A stretch of DNA of 59,509 nucleotides from Capnocytophaga cynodegmi DSM 19736 (GTDB lineage: Bacteria; Bacteroidota; Bacteroidia; Flavobacteriales; Flavobacteriaceae). The notes beneath the pieces are model-generated. The model made no database searches. It saw nothing but the letters and a program-made list of their open reading frames with translations, and was not told the origin of the DNA. The DNA is taken from contig NZ_KB900736.1 of the NCBI RefSeq assembly GCF_000379185.1, forward strand, positions 95 through 59,603. The letters run 5' to 3'. The translations under genes and the position numbers were made by a program. This document shows positions 52,429 to 59,509 of this stretch, piece after piece (position 1 is the first letter of the stretch; the number at the start of each line of letters is the position of its first letter).

Positions 52429-55062
52429 ATGATAAAAAATTATTATTCAGTCGTTTTTTCAATTCTTTTTTTCTTTGGGGCAATCTTTTCTTCAAAAGCT
52501 CAGGAAAGGAAAACTATTAACCAGCTTGAACAATCCGTAGTTTGGAATAGTAATTCACTTCAAACAAAACAATTTCAAGAAGGATTAGCAGGAACTTATT
52601 TCGGCAAACATAAGCAATTTTTTATACTAGCAGGTGGCTCATATTTTCCTAAGGAAAAACCTTGGCAGGGAGGCAAAAAAGAATTTTCCAAAACTATTTT
52701 TATTTTTGAATCCTCAACTGATGGTAAATTATCATTAGTTCACCAAGGAGATGATTTGCCTGAAGCCATCGCCGAAGGGACTTATATTTCTCTCCCTGAA
52801 GGACTTCTCTGCATTGGAGGACAAACACCTGATGACGTTTCATCAAAAAACTTTTTAATTTCTTACGAAAACAAAAAAATAAAAATCACAAACTTTCCAG
52901 ATTTACCAATAGCCGTAAAAAGTGCGGCGGCAACTCTCATAGAAAACCACATATATATTGTTGGTGGACAGACAACTAACGGGACGTCATCGAATCAATT
53001 CATAAGATTAGACATTAACAACCCTAAAAAAGGTTGGCAAAAATTACCCAATTATCCCAAAAACGTGTCGGGAGCAGTGGCTGTTGCCCAACAAGATGGA
53101 GAAGAAATTTCAATTTTTGCTTTTGGAGGAAGAAGTCGTAATAATTCTAACATTACTGATTTTTACGATGAAGTTTATCAATTCAAACATTCAAAAAATC
53201 AATGGATTAAAAAGAAAAACATTCAAAACTCGAAAGGAAGTTTACCTCTGGCAGTTTCTACAGGTACCAAAGTAGGGGCATCAAGTATTTTACTATTTGG
53301 AGGAGATACTGGAGTTATTTTCAATCAGATAGAAAAAGCTATAAACGATAATGATATTGAACTTCGTAACAAACTTTGGCAAAACCATCAAGGATTTGAA
53401 AAAGAAATTTTAGTTTACAATACAATTACCGATGAGTGGTTTACTTTAGGCAATGCAAACAACACTGTAGCTGTATCCTCAATCTTTTATGACACTCAAA
53501 ATCAACATATTTATATCGCAGGAGGAGAACAAAAACCAGGTATTCGTTCTTCTTTGATTACCAAATTATCATTTTCAAAGGGTGAAAGTTTTGGTTGGTT
53601 AAATTATGCTGTATTGGGGTTATATTTCATAGGAATGTTAGGACTTGGGTTTTTCTTTATGAAAAACAATAACAATACTGATGATTATTTTAAAGGAGGC
53701 GGACGCATTCCGTGGTGGGCAGTAGGGGTAAGTATTTTTGCTACGATGCTCAGTGCCATTACGTTTATCTCTATTCCTGCCAAAACTTATGCTACTGATT
53801 GGCGTATGTTGATGTTCAATATGACAATTATTTTGGCTGTACCCATAATTATTCACTTTTTTCTACCATTTTTCTTGCGTTTTAAATTAGACACAGCTTA
53901 CCAATATTTAGAAATCCGTTTTAATCGCCCAATTCGCTGGGTGGCATCGGCTTTTTTTACTCTCTTTATGATAAGCCGTATCGCAATTGTACTCTTCTTG
54001 CCTTCATTAGCTTTAAACATAGTTACGGGATTTAACATTTACTATGCCATATTGATAATGAGCTTTGTGACCATAATTTACTCAACAAGTGGTGGAATGG
54101 AAGCTGTGGTTTGGGGCGATGTAATCCAAGGATTTATTTTAGTTGGAGGTGCTATTGCTGCTCTTGTAGTAATGATTACAGGGATTGAAGGTGGTATTAG
54201 TGAATTTTGGGAGACAACAAAATCATTCAACAAATTTGATACATTCGATTTTCGATTCGATTTCTCGCAACCTGTATTTTGGGTTGTAGTTTTTGGAGGA
54301 CTTGCCAATACTTTAATATCATATACCAGTGACCAATCGGTTGTACAGAGATATATGTCGACCGTAAACGAAAAAGCAACGGCAAAAAGTATTTGGTTGA
54401 ACGGAATTGTTAGCGTTCCTGTGAGCATTTTGTTTTTCCTTCTTGGAACAGGGCTATTTGCATTTTACAAATCGAATCCTGAACAAATGTCCATTACAGA
54501 CCTTAATATTGATTCTATTTTTCCTCAATTCCTTGTTTCACAGATGCCTGTAGGATTATCAGGATTACTAATAGCTTCCATTTTTGCTGCAGCGATGAGT
54601 ACACTTTCATCAAATATCAATTCAGTTTCAGCGGTAATTACTTCTGACTTTTACAAATCTCTATTTAAAAATACTTCATTCAAACAACAAATGATTGTAG
54701 CCAGATGGTCAGGAGTTGTCATTGGTTTATTAGGAACAGGAATGGCTATTGTATTGGCTACTTGGAATATTGCTTCACTTTGGGATCAATTTAATACCTT
54801 TTTGGGGTTATTAACCAGTGGATTAGGTGCTTTATTCATTTTAGGAATATTTTTCCCTCGCGTGGGTGCTACTCCTGCTTTCATTGGGTTGATTTCTGGT
54901 GTAATTGTCCTATATTTGGTAAAATCTCACACAGATTTTTCATTCCTACTTTACGGACTTATAGGAATGGTTTCTAACATCATCGTTGCATTTACTTTGA
55001 GCTTATTGATTCCAAACCAAAAATCAATCGAAGGAATCACCTGGAAAACAAGAAAGAAATAG
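52429..55062 (+). CDS. Kelch-type mutarotase fused to a sodium/solute symporter
   Basis: 877 aa in two parts. A signal peptide (1-24, FSSKAQ) is followed by a kelch-like beta-propeller of about 350 residues, with repeated GG-x-F/Y segments (YIVGGQT, FAFGGRS, LFGGDT, YIAGGE); this matches the cyclically permuted NanM-type mutarotase family. From about residue 390 on is an SSS-family transporter with around 13 helices (YFKGGGRIPWWAVGVSIFATMLSAITF; GGMEAVVWGDVIQG). The likely substrate is a sugar, perhaps sialic acid, with the external propeller epimerising it before uptake. The substrate is inferred from family context. A terminator follows. Confidence 0.88.
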   Translation: MIKNYYSVVFSILFFFGAIFSSKAQERKTINQLEQSVVWNSNSLQTKQFQEGLAGTYFGKHKQFFILAGGSYFPKEKPWQGGKKEFSKTIFIFESSTDGKLSLVHQGDDLPEAIAEGTYISLPEGLLCIGGQTPDDVSSKNFLISYENKKIKITNFPDLPIAVKSAAATLIENHIYIVGGQTTNGTSSNQFIRLDINNPKKGWQKLPNYPKNVSGAVAVAQQDGEEISIFAFGGRSRNNSNITDFYDEVYQFKHSKNQWIKKKNIQNSKGSLPLAVSTGTKVGASSILLFGGDTGVIFNQIEKAINDNDIELRNKLWQNHQGFEKEILVYNTITDEWFTLGNANNTVAVSSIFYDTQNQHIYIAGGEQKPGIRSSLITKLSFSKGESFGWLNYAVLGLYFIGMLGLGFFFMKNNNNTDDYFKGGGRIPWWAVGVSIFATMLSAITFISIPAKTYATDWRMLMFNMTIILAVPIIIHFFLPFFLRFKLDTAYQYLEIRFNRPIRWVASAFFTLFMISRIAIVLFLPSLALNIVTGFNIYYAILIMSFVTIIYSTSGGMEAVVWGDVIQGFILVGGAIAALVVMITGIEGGISEFWETTKSFNKFDTFDFRFDFSQPVFWVVVFGGLANTLISYTSDQSVVQRYMSTVNEKATAKSIWLNGIVSVPVSILFFLLGTGLFAFYKSNPEQMSITDLNIDSIFPQFLVSQMPVGLSGLLIASIFAAAMSTLSSNINSVSAVITSDFYKSLFKNTSFKQQMIVARWSGVVIGLLGTGMAIVLATWNIASLWDQFNTFLGLLTSGLGALFILGIFFPRVGATPAFIGLISGVIVLYLVKSHTDFSFLLYGLIGMVSNIIVAFTLSLLIPNQKSIEGITWKTRKK

Positions 55063-55082
55063 TAAAAATAAGAATAAAATCG

Positions 55083-55115
55083 AAAACAGATTGTCTTTTC
55101 AGACAATCTGTTTTT
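55083..55115 (+). terminator. Symporter gene terminator
   Basis: AAAACAGATTGTCT pairs with AGACAATCTGTTTT around a 4-nt loop (TTTC), with T-run following. Confidence 0.9.
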
Positions 55116-55274
55116 ATTTATATAAAAATATGATTAACAATAGTATAAAAATTAAAATATGAAATAAATTATATTATTTTAGTTTCTAAAAACAAAAAAT
55201 GCAAAATTACTTTGCTTTGTATTTCATTTTTTTATACTTTTATAGGGTATTTTTAACACCCAAAATTATTCATT

Positions 55275-57380
55275 ATGGATTATAATACCAACAATATTCG
55301 GAATGCGGTTCTTTTAGGACACGCCGGAAGCGGAAAAACTTCTTTGGTAGAAACAATGCTGTTTGAATCAGGAGCTACTACACGCATCGGAAGCATTGAA
55401 GAGGGAAATACAATTTCCGATTTTCACGAAATGGAACGAGAAAAAAAACACAGTATTTTCAGTTCGTTGATGCACGTGTTATGGGGAAATGTCAAAATCA
55501 ATTTTATTGACACCCCTGGTTTTGATGATTTTATCGGTGAAGCCATTTCAGGGCTGAAAGTCGCCGATACCGCCGTAGTGGTTATCAACGCTAAGGAAGG
55601 CATTGAGGTTCAAAACGAACTCCACAAAGATTACATCGAAGAGTTTAAAACCCCTACTCTTTTCGTTATCAACCAAATGGATCACGAAAAAGCAGACTTT
55701 GAAAAATCACTTCAGGAAATCAAAAATACTTTTGGAAATAAAGTAGTCGAAATTCAGTTTCCGTATCAATTAGAAAACGGATTTAATCATATCGTTGATG
55801 CATTACGTATGGTAATGTATACCTTCGATTCCAACGGAGGAAAACCTAAAAAAGAAGCTATTCCCGAAGAAGTACTTGAACGAGCAAAACAAATTCACAA
55901 TCAGCTTGTTGAAATAGCTGCTGAGGAAGAAGAAGGACTAATGGAACGTTACTTTGAACAAGGAACATTATCGGAAGAGGAACTTACCAAAGGACTTCAA
56001 TTGGCTATGGGAAAACAAAATTTCTTCCCTGTTTTTTGTGCTTCGGCAAAGGAAAATAAAGGAACGGGACGTATTATGGGTTTCATTCGTGACATTTGTC
56101 CTTCACCCTTGCAACAACCTGATAAAGAGCTTCAAAACGGAAAAACTCTCGCTCCGAATGCTTCATTACCCACAAGTATTTTCATCTACAAAACACTGAA
56201 CGAATCACAAATTGGAGAACTCAGTTATTTTAAAGTATATAGCGGAAAACTGAAAAGTGGAGAAACTCTTAAAAATCAGATGAATGGCGAAGATGAACGC
56301 ATCAACAAAATCTTCATCGTCAATGGAAAAAACAGAGAACCCGTTGAGCAATTGGTCGCTGGTGACTTGGGAGTTACCATAAAACTAAAAAATTCACATA
56401 CCAACAACACACTCAATGCGGAAGGGCACGAGGACGTACAAATACGCAAAATCAAATTCCCACAAATGAAAATCCGTATGGCTGTGGTGCCTCCTTCAAA
56501 ATCGGATTTTGAAAAACTAACCAACGCTTTACATATCATTCAGGAGGAAGACCCAACCTTCACCTTGCAATATTCTCCTGAGCTGAAACAAACCATCATT
56601 CACGGACAAGGACAAATGCATTTTGATGTGGTGAAACAACGTATCAAATCGCTGTATAATATTGATATGGAGCTTATTCGTCCGAAAATCCCGTATCGTG
56701 AAACGATTTCAAAAACTGCTGAAGCCCAATATCGTCATAAAAAACAATCGGGCGGAGCTGGGCAATTTGCCGAAGTGCATCTTCGTGTTGAACCTTATGA
56801 TGAAAACTCCCCTCTACCTACCGATTTGAATATCAGAAAAGAAGAACTCATCGAACTACCTTGGGGCGGATATTTGCATTTCTTGTGGTGCATTGTTGGC
56901 GGAAGCATCGACACACGTTTTATTGGAGCTATCAAAAAAGGAATTATGGCAAAAATGGAGGAAGGACCTCTCACAGGTTCATATTGCCAAAACGTTCGCG
57001 TAAGCGTTTTCGACGGAAAAATGCACCCTGTAGATTCCAATGATATTGCCTTTCAGTTGGCAGCTTCAGCTGGTTTCTCGGAAGCCTTCAAAAATGCTTC
57101 ACCAAAAATTATGGAACCCATTTACGAATTGGAAGTGCTTTGTGACGCTGTTGCGATGGGCGATGTAATGACCGATTTACAAAGCCGAAGAGCTGTCATT
57201 ACAGGAATTGACAACATCCGACAATACCAGCAAATCAAAGCTTTAGTACCCATTGCCGAGATGTACGGATATTCCACCTCACTGCGTTCCATCACGCAAG
57301 GAAAATCTAAATTCAGTAGGCAGTTATGGGGTTATCAGGTGATGAACCACGAAGTCCAAGAAAAATTATTAAAAGGATAG
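55275..57380 (+). CDS. EF-G paralogue (EF-G2 type)
   Basis: 701 aa, full EF-G length and domain order. P-loop GHAGSGKT near residue 15. The switch II motif reads DTPGFDDF, with Phe83 where translating EF-Gs have the catalytic His. NQMD stands for NKxD. Domain IV is present, with HPVDSNDIAF. The EF-G2 of Bacteroides, a paralogue without GTPase activity, is needed in starvation and gut colonisation; this gene is probably its counterpart. The standard fusA is not in this window. Alone between terminators. Confidence 0.88.
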   Translation: MDYNTNNIRNAVLLGHAGSGKTSLVETMLFESGATTRIGSIEEGNTISDFHEMEREKKHSIFSSLMHVLWGNVKINFIDTPGFDDFIGEAISGLKVADTAVVVINAKEGIEVQNELHKDYIEEFKTPTLFVINQMDHEKADFEKSLQEIKNTFGNKVVEIQFPYQLENGFNHIVDALRMVMYTFDSNGGKPKKEAIPEEVLERAKQIHNQLVEIAAEEEEGLMERYFEQGTLSEEELTKGLQLAMGKQNFFPVFCASAKENKGTGRIMGFIRDICPSPLQQPDKELQNGKTLAPNASLPTSIFIYKTLNESQIGELSYFKVYSGKLKSGETLKNQMNGEDERINKIFIVNGKNREPVEQLVAGDLGVTIKLKNSHTNNTLNAEGHEDVQIRKIKFPQMKIRMAVVPPSKSDFEKLTNALHIIQEEDPTFTLQYSPELKQTIIHGQGQMHFDVVKQRIKSLYNIDMELIRPKIPYRETISKTAEAQYRHKKQSGGAGQFAEVHLRVEPYDENSPLPTDLNIRKEELIELPWGGYLHFLWCIVGGSIDTRFIGAIKKGIMAKMEEGPLTGSYCQNVRVSVFDGKMHPVDSNDIAFQLAASAGFSEAFKNASPKIMEPIYELEVLCDAVAMGDVMTDLQSRRAVITGIDNIRQYQQIKALVPIAEMYGYSTSLRSITQGKSKFSRQLWGYQVMNHEVQEKLLKG

Positions 57381-57403
57381 TGTAAGCTCATATATTTGAT
57401 TTT

Positions 57404-57443
57404 AAAGCGAAACGTACTTCAAATTATAATTACGTTTCGCTTT
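57404..57443 (+). terminator. EF-G2 gene terminator
   Basis: AAAGCGAAACGTA (57404-57416) pairs with TACGTTTCGCTTT (57431-57443), 24 nt after the stop. Confidence 0.85.
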
Positions 57444-57505
57444 TGTTATTTTAAATTCTACAATCAAATTTGAAATTTTATTTTTTAACTTCTGACTACA
57501 TTTCA

Positions 57506-57513
57506 TACCTTTG
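57506..57513 (+). promoter_or_regulatory. -7 element of the AAA ATPase/mnmD operon
   Basis: TACCTTTG matches TAnnTTTG, 62 nt before the ATG at 57576. Confidence 0.5.
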
Positions 57514-57575
57514 CCTAAATTTTTTGATAAAAACGAACTTTTTCTCTGTTTGAAAATACTTAAAAAAAACTATTT

Positions 57576-58718
57576 ATGAAGATACAAGACTCTAAATATT
57601 ATCGCCCTATTAATCTACTACAAACTGATGGAGATGATAACATTCAGGTTGTGGATAAATTCAAAATGCTGACTTACAGCAACCCATATCAGTGTTTGCT
57701 GGACGATTTGATGAGTAGAATTTATCTAAGTGGAGAGGATTTAGTAATTCAGAAAGAAAAGCTGAAACATTTTGTAAAATGCACTGATTACTATACGGTT
57801 GATTATGCATCAAAACAAAATGAACTTTTTGAATCGGAGGAATGCTTTTTTCATCCAGAATTGGAAGTTTTTATTCTAACAGATAAAAACCTATCTAATG
57901 AATATGATAATCAAATATTTGAGGAGGGACTTTTTAAAGTAAATTACGTATATTACGAAAATACAAATCCCAAAACGAAAGAAAATTTAAGTGCCCTTTT
58001 TTCGGAATATATAGAAAAATATGTTTCTAAAGATTCGAAAGTATCAATTTTATTAAAAACTCAAGTTGGACTTGAAATCAAAACTCACACTATAAAACCA
58101 TATCGTATTGATTTTGAGACAATGTACAATGATGATTTTTTGGAAATCCACAATCGAGTTAAAAATGTTTTGACAAACGACACGAAAGGAGTAGTTCTTT
58201 TTCACGGAATTGCAGGTTCTGGTAAAACAAACTATATCAAATGGTTAACAAGTCAAATTCCGAATAAAAAATTCATTTTCGTTCCTACAACAATGATTGG
58301 CTCACTTACCGACCCCGCTTTTATTGGGCTACTGATTGGAAACAAAAACTCCATTTTAGTTTTGGAAGATTGCGAAAATTACATTGCTGAACGAACTGCT
58401 TTCAATAGCAATACAGATGTAGTTTCTTCTATCCTAAATATTGCAGATGGTATGCTTTCCGATGTGCTTGAATGTCAATTAATTTGCACTTTCAACTCGG
58501 ATATTTCAAAAATTGACCCAGCCCTTTTACGAAAAGGAAGGCTTATTGCCGAATACAAATTTAAGGAACTCACCATTGAAAAAGCAAACAAATATTTACA
58601 ATCAACTGATAAACAAATCACTGTAAATAAACCTTATTCTTTAGCAGAATTGACAAACATTAATATCAAGGAATTTAAGGAAAATTCTGAACCTTCAAAA
58701 ATAGGCTTTAAAAACTAA
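57576..58718 (+). CDS. AAA family ATPase, function unknown
   Basis: 380 aa. The first 190 residues match nothing I recognise. Then an AAA module: Walker A GIAGSGKT at 211-218, Walker B ILVLEDCEN with Glu264 and Asp265, and sensor/Arg-finger region DPALLRKGRLIAEYKF that resembles Bcs1/proteasomal-type AAA domains. A C-terminal helical end follows. The gene is 3 nt upstream of mnmD and so co-transcribed with it. Possible roles (chaperone or remodelling factor) are guesses. Confidence 0.8.
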   Translation: MKIQDSKYYRPINLLQTDGDDNIQVVDKFKMLTYSNPYQCLLDDLMSRIYLSGEDLVIQKEKLKHFVKCTDYYTVDYASKQNELFESEECFFHPELEVFILTDKNLSNEYDNQIFEEGLFKVNYVYYENTNPKTKENLSALFSEYIEKYVSKDSKVSILLKTQVGLEIKTHTIKPYRIDFETMYNDDFLEIHNRVKNVLTNDTKGVVLFHGIAGSGKTNYIKWLTSQIPNKKFIFVPTTMIGSLTDPAFIGLLIGNKNSILVLEDCENYIAERTAFNSNTDVVSSILNIADGMLSDVLECQLICTFNSDISKIDPALLRKGRLIAEYKFKELTIEKANKYLQSTDKQITVNKPYSLAELTNINIKEFKENSEPSKIGFKN

Positions 58719-58721
58719 AAA

Positions 58722-59381
58722 ATGGAACGAAAAGTTATCGTGACTTCCGATGGTTCAACTACTTTACATATTCCTAAGTGGAATGAAAGTTTCCATTCCA
58801 AACACGGAGCCATTCAGGAAGCCTTACACGTATTCATAAAAAACGGGCTTCATTTATTTGAAAATCAGTCTATTTCTATTCTTGAAATTGGCTTTGGAAC
58901 AGGATTAAATGTTTTAGTAACTTATTCAGAACATTCAAAATTAGGGTTGAAGATTCATTATGAAACTGTGGAAGGTTATCCACTTTCTTGGGAAGAAGCT
59001 CAACAAATGAATTATTGCAACCTTCTGAATAACAATTCACTACAATCTATTTTTGAAAAAATTCACCAATCGGAATGGGAAAAAGAATTTCCTCTTTCAG
59101 AAAACTTTGTAATTAAGAAAAGAAATCACTTTTTTGAACAAATTGATGATTTTGAGCGGTTTGACCTTATTTACTTCGACGCTTTTGGAGCAAGGGTTCA
59201 ACCTGAACTTTGGGAAATTTCTATTTTTGAAAAAATGTACAACGCCTTGAAAAAAAATGGATATTTAGTTACCTATTCTTCAAAAGGAAGCGTACAAAGA
59301 GCGATGAAACATTGTGGTTTTGAGGTTGAAAAATTACAAGGTCCTCCCGGAAAACGTGAAATGTTAAGAGCTAAAAAATGA
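58722..59381 (+). CDS. mnmD: tRNA 5-methylaminomethyl-2-thiouridine methyltransferase (MnmD)
   Basis: 219 aa. The methyltransferase half of MnmC as a separate protein; it methylates nm5s2U34 in the tRNA wobble base. SAM motif ILEIGFGTGLNVLV around 51-64; HGAIQEALHVF and YFDAFGARVQPELW in the MnmC-like region (PF05430); end KLQGPPGKREMLRA is diagnostic. The FAD oxidase half is absent, as is usual in Bacteroidetes. The last 128 nt of the window contain no gene that I can support. Confidence 0.93.
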   Translation: MERKVIVTSDGSTTLHIPKWNESFHSKHGAIQEALHVFIKNGLHLFENQSISILEIGFGTGLNVLVTYSEHSKLGLKIHYETVEGYPLSWEEAQQMNYCNLLNNNSLQSIFEKIHQSEWEKEFPLSENFVIKKRNHFFEQIDDFERFDLIYFDAFGARVQPELWEISIFEKMYNALKKNGYLVTYSSKGSVQRAMKHCGFEVEKLQGPPGKREMLRAKK

Positions 59382-59509
59382 TTCTCTTTCCAAATTCATC
59401 AAAAATTTTAATATTTTGTAATTCAGTACGCAAATAAAATTTTCTATGGAAAAGAGAAAAAATGACGCTCGAAAATGTTAAAAAACACTAAATAATATTT
59501 TTAAATATA

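Noticed and set aside
55083-55115. A hairpin with GATTGTCT...AGACAATC that resembles the 41-bp-spaced palindromes.
   Set aside because: It has longer arms, a different loop and a T-run directly after the symporter gene, so it is an ordinary terminator; the likeness is probably chance.
59382-59509. A possible small ORF starting near 59444 after mnmD.
   Set aside because: It is only 11 codons long before a stop and lies at the window edge.

Overview
The window is a low-GC chromosomal segment from a gliding member of the Flavobacteriaceae (Bacteroidetes). The genus is most likely Capnocytophaga, which is an inference. Supporting signs are the recurrent Bacteroidetes -7 element TAnnTTTG in front of many genes, gldF and gldG, a fused SecDF, a DUF4270 lipoprotein, a flavobacterial LptD, an EF-G2 paralogue, and a lipoprotein whose residues after the acylated Cys resemble the Capnocytophaga surface-export signal.

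Bases 1-6700 hold the end of a type II-C CRISPR-Cas locus. One complete 47-nt repeat lies at the left edge and ends in a strong bidirectional terminator. Converging on it is a minus-strand operon of cas9 (1448 aa), an unrecognised zinc-finger/pRiA4b-like gene, cas1 and cas2. A tracrRNA with its own consensus promoter is divergent from cas9, and its first 15 nt are the exact complement of repeat positions 2-16. The repeat itself carries a -33/-7 promoter. The rest of the array lies left of the window.

Bases 6839-13409 are a complete Na+-translocating NADH:quinone reductase operon (nqrABCDEF, minus strand) with a ClbS/DfsB-family gene inserted between nqrA and nqrB. Bases 13600-18900 (minus strand) carry a lipoprotein with Ig-like repeats and a formylglycine-generating-enzyme-like domain, LptD, and a small membrane protein. 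A periplasmic thioredoxin lipoprotein follows on the plus strand. After it comes a 470-bp intergenic region with five palindromes spaced exactly 41 bp apart, then a methyltransferase.

Bases 21100-33000 (minus strand) hold an unknown gene, topA, an acyl-CoA dehydrogenase, a long-chain acyl-CoA synthetase with a palindrome in its promoter, a small outer-membrane protein, pyruvate dehydrogenase E2 and E1-alpha, and panC. Bases 33000-44230 (plus strand) hold a truncated glycogen-synthase-like protein, a DUF4270 lipoprotein, gldF-gldG, secDF, a Nif3-like protein, a coiled-coil protein that has lost its zinc-ribbon cysteines, mazG and a small conserved-looking ORF.

The rest holds rarA/mgsA, an M3 peptidase lipoprotein, cydAB, rpsP-rimM, a DUF3109 protein, a kelch-mutarotase/sodium symporter fusion, an EF-G paralogue with Phe in place of the catalytic His, an AAA ATPase and mnmD. 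Most of the window is housekeeping. The less ordinary parts are the CRISPR locus with its embedded gene and repeat-borne promoter, the 41-bp phased palindrome array, and the putative operator in the acyl-CoA synthetase promoter. No tRNA, rRNA, insertion sequence or prophage was recognised.
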